Positions 25,008-31,947 of a stretch of 64,000 bases of DNA are shown here, one piece after another. The notes under the pieces were generated by a model. It had not been told where the DNA came from. It did no database searches and was given only the letters and a program-made list of their open reading frames with translations. The stretch covers positions 1,054,001 to 1,118,000 of the forward strand of contig OY969794.1 in assembly GCA_963703175.1 (NCBI GenBank). Direction: 5' to 3'. A program made the translations under genes and the position numbers. The first letter of the stretch is position 1; every line of letters begins with the position of its first letter. Origin of the DNA: VRUE01 sp963703175 (GTDB lineage: Bacteria > Actinomycetota > Thermoleophilia > Solirubrobacterales > 70-9).

Positions 25008-25637
25008 ATGAAAATCGCAATCCTCCTCTTCGAGAAGCTCGCCGCCCAGGACGCCGTCGGCCCATACGAGGTGTTCCGTTGCGTTCCCGGGTGGGATGTC
25101 CACTTTGCCGGCCTGCGTGCGGGCGAGGTGCGCGCCGAAGGCGGTCTCGGTCTGACCGTCGACCGGACCCTCGATCAGACCGCGGAGGCCGACCTGGTGC
25201 TCGTCCCCGGCGGGCGCGGCATCAATGCGCTGTTGGAGGACGAGGCCGTGCTCTCCTGGCTGCGCGAGATCGACGCGACGACGAAGTGGACGACCTCCGT
25301 CTGCACCGGCGCTCTCCTGCTCGGCGCGGCCGGCCTGCTCCAGGGCAAGCGGGCGACCTCCAACTGGCTGGCCTTGGACGATCTGGCCAAGTACGGCGCC
25401 GATCCGATCGGCGGCCGCTGGGTCGAAGACGGCAAGATCGTCACCGCCGCCGGCGTCACCGCGGGCATCGACATGGCCCTTTACCTGGTCGGCCGCGAGG
25501 CCGGGCCTGAGGTCGCCCAAGCCGTCCAGCTCGGAATCGAGTACGACCCAGACCCGCCCTTCGACGCCGGCTCCCCCGAGAAGGCGCCGCCGGAGATCGT
25601 CGAGCTGGTCACCTCGGTCAGCCGCGCGGCCACCTGA
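25008..25637 (+). CDS. DJ-1/PfpI family protein
   Basis: A 209-residue DJ-1/PfpI protein. The reactive Cys is C99 in TTSVCTGALLLGAAGLL, with DLVLVPGGRGINALL forming the preceding strand-turn. The same fold, without DNA-binding domain, is fused in the divergent regulator. Members include isonitrile hydratase-like and glyoxalase/chaperone-like proteins, so the reaction is unclear. TSNWLALDDLAKYGADPIGGRWVEDGKIVTAAGVTAGIDM is close to the isonitrile hydratase (InhA-like) branch. A hairpin follows at 25648-25678. Confidence 0.85.
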   Translation: MKIAILLFEKLAAQDAVGPYEVFRCVPGWDVHFAGLRAGEVRAEGGLGLTVDRTLDQTAEADLVLVPGGRGINALLEDEAVLSWLREIDATTKWTTSVCTGALLLGAAGLLQGKRATSNWLALDDLAKYGADPIGGRWVEDGKIVTAAGVTAGIDMALYLVGREAGPEVAQAVQLGIEYDPDPPFDAGSPEKAPPEIVELVTSVSRAAT

Positions 25638-25647
25638 ACGTCGCGAC

Positions 25648-25678
25648 GAACGCTACCCGTCTGCCGGCGGGTGCGTTC
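25648..25678. terminator. Bidirectional hairpin between convergent genes
   Basis: Arms GAACGC-T-ACCCG (25648-25659) and CGGGTGCGTTC (25668-25678) pair over 11 bases with one bulged T and an 8-base loop. It lies between two convergent stops. No clear T-run. Confidence 0.45.
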
Positions 25679-25682
25679 ATCG

Positions 25683-26066
25683 TCAGCTGCCGCGTATATA
25701 GGAAGCAACTATCTTCAGCTTTTCACCCGCGAAGCAGTACTGGAGCTGCACCGTCGGGGGCTGCCCGGCAAGGTCGAAAAACATGCAGCGATAGTGTGCG
25801 TCCTTGCGTCGCAGGGACACAGCGGGTTGACCCAGTCGGTGTATTACCTGTGCGGGTGAAATTCCCAGCGGCACGGCATTTCCCGCCTCGATAGAGACCG
25901 AGCCAGGCGCTCCAGGACGCACCGTTTCGTTGCCGCTCGGGGATGCCGCGGCGCCGGCCGGCGCCGCGGGGGACGCACCCGATCCCCCACAGCCGCCGAA
26001 CAGGACCCCCAGCGCGATCACCGCGAAGACGAGGCTCCGCGCCAAGGTCCACTCGAAGCCAAGCAC
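25683..26066 (-). CDS. Small lipoprotein
   Basis: A 127-residue exported protein. The hydrophobic stretch (residues 11-24) ends in a lipobox VLFGGC with lipidated C26, followed by a Gly/Ala/Pro-rich linker. The folded part, GISPAQVIHRLGQPAVSLRRKDAHYRCMFFDL, resembles the beta-strand/helix pattern of SmpA/BamE-like domains (G-x-s-x-x-V-x-x-L-G-x-P), and has two Cys (C95-like and C110-like positions) that could pair. No closer family recognised. It lies with the collagen-like gene at 26079 on the same strand in a stretch less GC-rich than its neighbours. Confidence 0.62.
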   Translation of the reverse strand: MLGFEWTLARSLVFAVIALGVLFGGCGGSGASPAAPAGAAASPSGNETVRPGAPGSVSIEAGNAVPLGISPAQVIHRLGQPAVSLRRKDAHYRCMFFDLAGQPPTVQLQYCFAGEKLKIVASYIRGS

Positions 26067-26078
26067 CTGCTCGGCTGA

Positions 26079-26696
26079 TCAGCCGGTTGCCGTGCTGATC
26101 GTCCCAAACACAGCGCATTCGACGTTTACGAGTGACATACCGCCGTTTGCCAGACCGTAGTTCGCGGTGATGATGCTCGAACCGTTGCCGGCGAGATAGG
26201 TCAGTACGTAGTTATTGTCGGCGCCTCCTGGCGTCAGGCTGAATTTCTGGTTGACGACCGTGCTGTTCATCTTGAAGATGGCTCCGCTGACGACATCGGT
26301 GGCGCGAACGATGCTGCCAGCAACCTCCGAGACGCCGGTCAGTTCGGTTGCGGGACCGGGAGTGGAGTTGCACGAAGCGTTGATCAAGAGCCCAGAGGAC
26401 TCAAAGATCCTCGTGTTCGCAGTGGGATTCTGAGCCTTGAAGATGAGCGGGGCGGCGACGCCGGAAGGACCTGGGGCGCCCTGTGGGCCAGCCGGGCCGG
26501 TAGCACCCTTGGGACCGGGCGCACCCCTCCTGCCTCTCTTGCCGCGCTTGCCGCGAGGTGGCTGCTTCTTTGCGCGGGACGCTTCGGCGGGACCGGACAG
26601 CTTCCCGGCGAGTGCAGCGCCAGTACCACCCACCATGGTGAGCAGGGCAGCAAGTAATACCGTCGTGACGAACTTTCGGCGCAGCAGATATCTCAT
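26079..26696 (-). CDS. Secreted protein with short collagen-like repeat
   Basis: A 205-residue exported protein. A basic N-terminus and hydrophobic helix end at GAALAG (signal peptide). A basic patch KKQPPRGKRGKRGRRG leads into about eight Gly-X-Y triplets (GAPGPKGATGPAGPQGAP), a collagen-like stem. The C-terminal ~120 residues are a Ser/Thr/Asn-rich beta domain with two Cys. The start at 26696 has GAGAGG upstream. Likely a surface or extracellular trimer-forming protein; function unknown. Followed 12 bases later by the lipoprotein. Confidence 0.7.
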   Translation of the reverse strand: MRYLLRRKFVTTVLLAALLTMVGGTGAALAGKLSGPAEASRAKKQPPRGKRGKRGRRGAPGPKGATGPAGPQGAPGPSGVAAPLIFKAQNPTANTRIFESSGLLINASCNSTPGPATELTGVSEVAGSIVRATDVVSGAIFKMNSTVVNQKFSLTPGGADNNYVLTYLAGNGSSIITANYGLANGGMSLVNVECAVFGTISTATG

Positions 26697-26791
26697 TGGT
26701 GCCTCTCTGGAGTAAGCCTGACTGGATGGCGGCACCATATCCAATTGTTATCTAAGTCGAAGCTTGCCTTACAGTCAGGGTAGCCATTCCG

Positions 26792-28507
26792 TTACCTCAA
26801 CCTGACCGTCCGGGTGACGCGGCCACCGGGGATGGCGACGAGGAGATGCGCTTGAGGCTGACTGGGGCCACCGGTCAGTAACTGACCGCGCGGGCCGAGG
26901 CCGAGGCTGAAGGTGTGCGACTTGCCACCGGTGAGCTGGAAAGCACGGTTCGCGAGCAGCCGCCTCACCATCCGCGTCCTCATCACCCGCCTGCGCTCGT
27001 GGCGAACGAGGTAGCGCTGCGGGACCCGGGCGCGGACCAATATCTGGCCCGGGCACGCGGTGCCCGCCGGCCATTCGCAGCGCACGCTGATCCGCACCTT
27101 GTTGCCAGCCGACCTCGTCCGCAGTACCGAGATCGGCACTGGCACGCCGACCGTACGGCAGCCGAGCAGCTTGTCCGCTCCAGGGCCGATGTCCAGCGCG
27201 TAGACGCAGAGGCGCTGCTTGCCACTGCCGACAACGGGGAAGCTGGCGTCGAAACCGTGCGCGGCGCCGGCACGCGGGAAGAGCGCCAGCAGGTCGGAGC
27301 GTTCCTGGGTCGCGATCGGGCCGAGTTCGTATCCGGAAGCGCCGCCTTCGTCGACCTTGCCGCCGAGGTAGGCGCTGATCGAGACCGGAGTCGTCGGCGC
27401 GTTCGGGTCGAAGGCCCAACCGGAGATCTGCACCTGGCCCGGAGCCGGCGAGCTGACGACATCGAAGCTTCCCCTCGGATTGCCGCCGGAGGACGGCCCG
27501 CCTCCCGCCGTCGCCCCTTCGACGTAGTTGCTGTCGATGTTGATCGTGACCCCGCCGTAGGTCTCGTCATGACCGCCGTTGTACTGATGGATCCGGTGGC
27601 CCACCCAGGCTCCTGCCGGAACGTAGGGATCCGAGGCGGCCGAGGCGCGTCCATTCCAATTGGCGAACCAGATCTCGTCCGGCTCGAGGTAGGTGGTGCC
27701 GTACTTGGCGGCGAGGTCGGCGATGCCCGAGGCGCCGCTGCTGTAAACGCCGGACTGGTAGCCGAGCACGTGCAGGCGGGCGGTCCAGGCCGCGAGGAAG
27801 CTCAGCGTGGCGTTGGTGGCGCTCGTAGTACGCGAGTAGCTCTCCATGTCGAAGTAGATCGGGCTGCCTTCGCCGATCCCGGCGATGCGCGCCTGGTCGA
27901 CCGCGTCGGTCGCCGCTTCGGTCCCCTGAGTCGTGGCGGTGGAGCTCGACGTGCTCAGCTTGGCGCAGGAACTGCAGCTGGAGGTCGGCGCCTGCAAACC
28001 GACGTAGGTCGGGATCAGGCTCCAGCCCGCCGCGGTCTGTTCGGCGACCCAGCTCGCGGTCAGGTTCGGCTGCGAGCAGCCACGGTTGAGGCCGCCGATA
28101 TAGACGCCGAGCGCACGGTAGGGCGACCCAGCCCAAGCCGACATCGAGCGTCGCGAGGGCGCCGTGCAGGCGTCGAAGCCAAGGCCGGTGTATGCGGCGG
28201 TCGAGATTTGGGCAGACGGGACGCGGCTCGCTTCAGCACTGGCGCGAGCCCGGGCCCCAGGATCGACGAGGATCGCCCGGCGCCGCCCGATCGCGTTGGC
28301 CGGGCACTGCTGCGCGGATCCGGGCCTGCCCAGATACACGGCCCTGCGGTCGAGGCGCACGCACATATGAGGATGCTCGGCAAGGCGGTAGACCGGCCAG
28401 CCCGCGGGCACGGCGACTCGCTCCCCTCGGAAGGGGACCGTCTTAGCGCCAGCGCTCGCGGGCAGAGCAGCGGCCAGCGCCAGCAGGCATAGAACGAAAC
28501 GCCGCAT
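26792..28507 (-). CDS. Secreted DUF1906 (Rv2525c-like glycoside hydrolase-fold) protein
   Basis: A 571-residue exported protein with signal peptide ending SAGAK. The middle part (residues ~105-340), from YTGLGFDACTAPSRRSMSAW through YIGGLNRGC and GSPIYFDMESYSRT to IWFANWNGR and HQYNGGHDETYGGVTINIDSNYV, is the Rv2525c-like/DUF1906 TIM-barrel, with the acidic pair DME retained. The N-terminal ~90 residues and C-terminal ~200 residues are unassigned; the tail has a beta-sandwich look (GQVQISGWAFDPNAPTTPVS). Likely acts on cell-wall polysaccharide. GGGAGG precedes the ATG. Confidence 0.85.
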   Translation of the reverse strand: MRRFVLCLLALAAALPASAGAKTVPFRGERVAVPAGWPVYRLAEHPHMCVRLDRRAVYLGRPGSAQQCPANAIGRRRAILVDPGARARASAEASRVPSAQISTAAYTGLGFDACTAPSRRSMSAWAGSPYRALGVYIGGLNRGCSQPNLTASWVAEQTAAGWSLIPTYVGLQAPTSSCSSCAKLSTSSSTATTQGTEAATDAVDQARIAGIGEGSPIYFDMESYSRTTSATNATLSFLAAWTARLHVLGYQSGVYSSGASGIADLAAKYGTTYLEPDEIWFANWNGRASAASDPYVPAGAWVGHRIHQYNGGHDETYGGVTINIDSNYVEGATAGGGPSSGGNPRGSFDVVSSPAPGQVQISGWAFDPNAPTTPVSISAYLGGKVDEGGASGYELGPIATQERSDLLALFPRAGAAHGFDASFPVVGSGKQRLCVYALDIGPGADKLLGCRTVGVPVPISVLRTRSAGNKVRISVRCEWPAGTACPGQILVRARVPQRYLVRHERRRVMRTRMVRRLLANRAFQLTGGKSHTFSLGLGPRGQLLTGGPSQPQAHLLVAIPGGRVTRTVRLR

Positions 28508-28580
28508 CTACCTCCCAACCATTCCACCTTCCAAACGTTTCGGCCAACCTCAACCTTCGCCGCAACAGACGTGCCGGTTT

Positions 28581-28694
28581 AGGGCCTGTTCCGGTAGGGG
28601 TGGAGCGTCTTGTACTTTTTCGCGGCCCACCATCGTCGGTAGCCACCAACGCAGCTCGAAAAAGTTAAGCGGAACCCCTACCGGGACAGGCCCT
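28581..28694 (-). repeat. Stop-linked fold-back element, copy 1
   Basis: A 114-base element whose outer 20-base arms (28581-28600 and 28675-28694) pair with one G.T position. The inner arms carry the conserved blocks TTAACTTTTTC and GAAAAAGTACAAGACG (minus strand), around a variable ~36-base loop. Its first base in gene sense is the A of the penicillin acylase TGA (28694-28696). Related copies are at 31825, 34420 and 50526. Confidence 0.9.
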
Positions 28695-31072
28695 CAAGCA
28701 GACGGCACTAGGTCCAGCTGGCGCCAGGGACCCTCGCCGGCCATCGGCTGGGTGCGGCCCTCCAGCCAGTCGGCCTGGAGGTCATCGTAGTGCGGGCTGG
28801 CGGGGTGACCGGACTGACCGGTGAACATCTGCCAGCGCGAGCGGCCGGGGTCCGTCGGATCGCCGACCATGCGCCAGCTCGGCGCCCAAACCGCTTTGTA
28901 GGGGTCGTTGGGGTCGTAGGCGATCTGGCTCACGGTCTCTTGGGCGCCGCCGGCGCGGAGGCTGCGATTGAGCAGCTTGCGCAAAAGGGGATTGGCCTCG
29001 CCGAGCGGGTGGGGGAACTCCATCTCGTGGACGTGTCCCCAGCGCCAGCCCTCGGGGTCGGGGCCGAAGCGGTCGCTGAGGTCGTCGAGGGCGCCCGCCA
29101 GCGCCTCAAACACGAGCTCTTCCCAGGGGCGGCCGATCAGCTCCTCGTCGCCCTCTTGCCAGAGGTCCATCAGGTGCGAGTGCCAGCGCCAGGGCGAGGT
29201 GACGTGCGGGGTAAAGCCGTTGTCCGCTCGGTCGAGCCAGCGCTCGCAGAGGTCACGGTCGCCGATCGCCGCGCGGGCGACCTCGCGCGCCAACCGCAGT
29301 AGGAAGGCCTGGTAGATCGTGCCCGCGATCGAGTCGGGGTCGAGCCGCCCGTCCCAGCTGCGCAGCCGCTCGACCGCACTGAGCTCACGCTGCCCCTTGG
29401 GATTCAGCCGGCCCAGCCGCCGGGCCGCCTCCAGGCCGGGAAGCGAGAGGTTGTCGGACTGCATCGCCTCGAAATCGTCGACGTCGTGCTCCTCGCTGGC
29501 GCGCAGCAGTTGCTCGATCCTGCGCGCGCGGAAGCCGTCGAGCCAGTCGCTGGTTATGTGGTGCGGATACTCGTCGCCAACAATGCGGTTGTTAGCGGTT
29601 ATGAGGAAGCCACTCTCCGGGTCGACCGTCTCGGGCAGCTCGTCGTAGGGGATCGCCCCCTCCCACTCGAACTCGCCGTCCCAGCCGGGCTTAGGCAGGT
29701 CGGGACAGCCACCCTTGCGCAGCGGTAGGCGGCCGATCAGCTTGTAGCCGATCGAGCCGTGGCGATCGGCCCAGATCAGGTTGGAGGCGGGCGAGGTATG
29801 GCCCTCCAAGAGGGCGACGAGCTCGGGGCCGGAGCGGATCCCATGCAGCTCGAACATCCCTTTGAAGGCAGTCGGCCGGTCGAGCGTGATCCAGCGCAGG
29901 GCGAGCGGCTCGGCATCATCAGCGCCAAGCGCCGCGTTGACGAGCGGGCCGTGGTGGGTGCTGCGCACGTCGAGCACCTCAGGCGCGTCGCGGCCCTTGA
30001 CCGTGATCTCCTCGCGCACAACCTCGAGCGGCCGCCACTCGTCTTCGAACAGATAGCGGTCGCCCTCGACCCGCTCGATGAAGAGGTCTTGGACGTCGGC
30101 CATCACGTTGGTGAAGGTCCAGCAGACATCGTTGTTCTGGCCCATATAAACGCCGGGCATACCAGGCAGCGAGGCGCCACGAACGAAACGGTCGCCGAGG
30201 CTGAGCCCGACCTGGTACCAAATGCCGGGCATGCTCGGTGGCAGGTGGGGATCACCCGCGATCAGGGGTGAGCCGGTGGCGCTGAGGGCACCGCTGACCG
30301 CCCAGTTGTTGGAGCCGCTTGCCTCGGCCGCCATGCCGATCGAGCGTCGCACGGCGTCGATCTGCTCGGCCAGGCCGAGGCCATCGCCTGACCAAGGTTC
30401 CTGGGTGACGACGGGATTGTCGGCTGGATAGCCGGGGTCGAGCTTGGCCGCCAGCTCGGGGCCCAGCTCACGGGTCATGTCGGCGCGCAACAGCTCCTTC
30501 TCCCAGTTGGTCGAGAGGCCGAAAGCGAGAAGCTTGCCGAGGCCGAGGATGTCGGCGGGGCGCCAGGGCTCGAACTCAAGCCGCAGCAGCTGCATCTCGA
30601 AGGGCGGCGCCTTGGCGCTAGCGGCAGCGGCGTTGACACCATCGCAAAAGCGCTCCAGCAATGCGCGCAGTTCAGGATCGAGCGTCGCCGCCTCGCGCTC
30701 CGCCGTTCGCTTCATGCCGAGCGTGCGCATCAGACGGTCGACCGGCAGCCCCTCCTCGCCAGCGAACGCTGAGACCCGGCCGGAGAGGGCGCGGCGGTAG
30801 AAGTCCATCTGCCAGAGGCGGTCCTGTCCGTGGCAGAAACCCTCGGCAAACCAAAGGTCGGCCGCACTCGACGCCTCGACATGGGGCACCCCCCAACGGT
30901 CGCGCCGTACCCGCACGGGCCCCTCCAGGCCTGGCAGCTCGATCGTGCCCTTCTGCTGAGGCAGCGGCCGCCGCGCCAGCCAGTGCCAGAGCGCCGCGGT
31001 CAAGGCAGCGGCCAGCCCGGTACCCGCGGCCCCCGCCACAAGCCCCGTCCGCACTGCCCTCCTGCGACTCAT
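28694..31072 (-). CDS. Penicillin acylase-family N-terminal nucleophile hydrolase
   Basis: A 792-residue precursor with an N-terminal membrane anchor or signal (residues 10-28). RRDRWGVPHVEASSAADLWFAEGFCHGQDRLWQMDFYRR is the alpha-chain signature; GSNNWAVSGALSATGSPLIAGDPHLP opens the beta chain, with Ser254 the autocatalytic nucleophile. The family hydrolyses N-acyl amides, including acyl-homoserine lactones and beta-lactam side chains. ATG at 31072 lies 6 bases after TAATCT, which itself abuts a 16-base perfect palindrome. The stop codon begins repeat copy 1. Confidence 0.92.
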   Translation of the reverse strand: MSRRRAVRTGLVAGAAGTGLAAALTAALWHWLARRPLPQQKGTIELPGLEGPVRVRRDRWGVPHVEASSAADLWFAEGFCHGQDRLWQMDFYRRALSGRVSAFAGEEGLPVDRLMRTLGMKRTAEREAATLDPELRALLERFCDGVNAAAASAKAPPFEMQLLRLEFEPWRPADILGLGKLLAFGLSTNWEKELLRADMTRELGPELAAKLDPGYPADNPVVTQEPWSGDGLGLAEQIDAVRRSIGMAAEASGSNNWAVSGALSATGSPLIAGDPHLPPSMPGIWYQVGLSLGDRFVRGASLPGMPGVYMGQNNDVCWTFTNVMADVQDLFIERVEGDRYLFEDEWRPLEVVREEITVKGRDAPEVLDVRSTHHGPLVNAALGADDAEPLALRWITLDRPTAFKGMFELHGIRSGPELVALLEGHTSPASNLIWADRHGSIGYKLIGRLPLRKGGCPDLPKPGWDGEFEWEGAIPYDELPETVDPESGFLITANNRIVGDEYPHHITSDWLDGFRARRIEQLLRASEEHDVDDFEAMQSDNLSLPGLEAARRLGRLNPKGQRELSAVERLRSWDGRLDPDSIAGTIYQAFLLRLAREVARAAIGDRDLCERWLDRADNGFTPHVTSPWRWHSHLMDLWQEGDEELIGRPWEELVFEALAGALDDLSDRFGPDPEGWRWGHVHEMEFPHPLGEANPLLRKLLNRSLRAGGAQETVSQIAYDPNDPYKAVWAPSWRMVGDPTDPGRSRWQMFTGQSGHPASPHYDDLQADWLEGRTQPMAGEGPWRQLDLVPSA

Positions 31073-31078
31073 CGAACC

Positions 31079-31100
31079 AGATTACTGGCTAGCTAGCCAG
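31079..31100 (-). promoter_or_regulatory. -10 box plus perfect 16-base palindrome, candidate operator
   Basis: On the minus strand CTGGCTAGCTAGCCAG (31085-31100), a perfect palindrome, is directly followed by TAATCT (31079-31084) and, 6 bases on, the penicillin acylase ATG. A dimer bound there would cover the -10/-35 spacer. The palindrome also lies just after the stop of the metallo-beta-lactamase-fold gene (31103). Confidence 0.5.
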
Positions 31101-31102
31101 GA

Positions 31103-31834
31103 TCACTCCCAGAGATCGGGCGGCAGCCGACCCTCCACCTGCAGCTTCTGCAGGTGGGCCTCCATCACCAGGGCTGCGGCGGGGCGGAGCTCGGTGGGGA
31201 CGTCGGACCAAGCCTCAGCAAGCAGCGCCCCCTTGGAGCGCTCACCTCGATCCAGGGCGGCGAGCAGGCGGCGCTCGCGCATCTCGCGGTGCTCGATGTA
31301 CTGAGCCAGCTTTGCCTCCGGGTCCGTAATCCAGGGGCCGTGACCGGGACAGATCAGCTCGATCTCCTCGGCTTGAAGCAGCCGCAACGAATCCATGTAG
31401 GCAGCGAGCGAACCGCCATCGGGTGGGACGAAGGTCGAGCCTTCGCCCAAGACCAGGTCGCCGCTGAAGCAGACGCGATCCGCGGTGAGAAAGCAGACGT
31501 GGTCGGCGGCGTGGCCCGGCGTCTCCAGAACTCGCAGGCCTCCGTGCACCTCACCGCCAGCCGGTAGCAAGACGTCGTCGAACCGCTCCGCCCCAGCCGC
31601 ATGGTCGCCGTGGCTATGGGTGAGCAGGACGCGACCGATGCCACCTCGCTCCTCAGCAGCGGCCCGTACGGCGTCGAGGTGCCCAGCATCGTCAGGCCCC
31701 GGATCGATCACCGTGCAGGGATTGGACCCGTAGAGATAAGTATTGGTCCCGGCCAACGTCATCGGCCCTGGATTGGGCGCAACGACCCTCACAATCTCCG
31801 CGTGTCCAGGCGCCTGGGTCACGTCAGAGCCCAT
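31103..31834 (-). CDS. Metallo-beta-lactamase-fold hydrolase, LACTB2-like
   Basis: A 243-residue metal-dependent hydrolase. THSHGDHAAG (H73, H75, D77, H78) is the dinuclear metal motif, with TPGHAADHVCFLTADRVCFSGDLVL and ICPGHGPWITDP supplying the other ligands; the C-terminal segment after ~190 matches LACTB2-type proteins. Substrate may be RNA or a thioester. The ATG at 31834 falls inside the arm of repeat copy 2, so the first four codons come from the repeat; a GTG at 31822 lies just outside it and may be the original start. Confidence 0.85.
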   Translation of the reverse strand: MGSDVTQAPGHAEIVRVVAPNPGPMTLAGTNTYLYGSNPCTVIDPGPDDAGHLDAVRAAAEERGGIGRVLLTHSHGDHAAGAERFDDVLLPAGGEVHGGLRVLETPGHAADHVCFLTADRVCFSGDLVLGEGSTFVPPDGGSLAAYMDSLRLLQAEEIELICPGHGPWITDPEAKLAQYIEHREMRERRLLAALDRGERSKGALLAEAWSDVPTELRPAAALVMEAHLQKLQVEGRLPPDLWE

Positions 31835-31943
31835 TCCGGTAGGGCTGAAACGTCTTGTACTTTTTCGTCGAGAGCATCGGGCAACAGCTCAACCACAAAA
31901 TCACCGAAAAAGTTAAGTGGAAGCCCTGCCGGAATGGGCTCTG
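31825..31943 (-). repeat. Stop-linked fold-back element, copy 2
   Basis: A 119-base element with 22-base arms (31825-31846 and 31922-31943) pairing throughout with one G.T. It carries the same inner blocks as copy 1 around a ~38-base loop. The outer arm sequence (CAGAGCCCATT) is unlike the other copies but its partner changes with it. Begins 4 bases after the PafBC stop (31948-31950). Confidence 0.9.
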
Positions 31944-31947
31944 GGAG

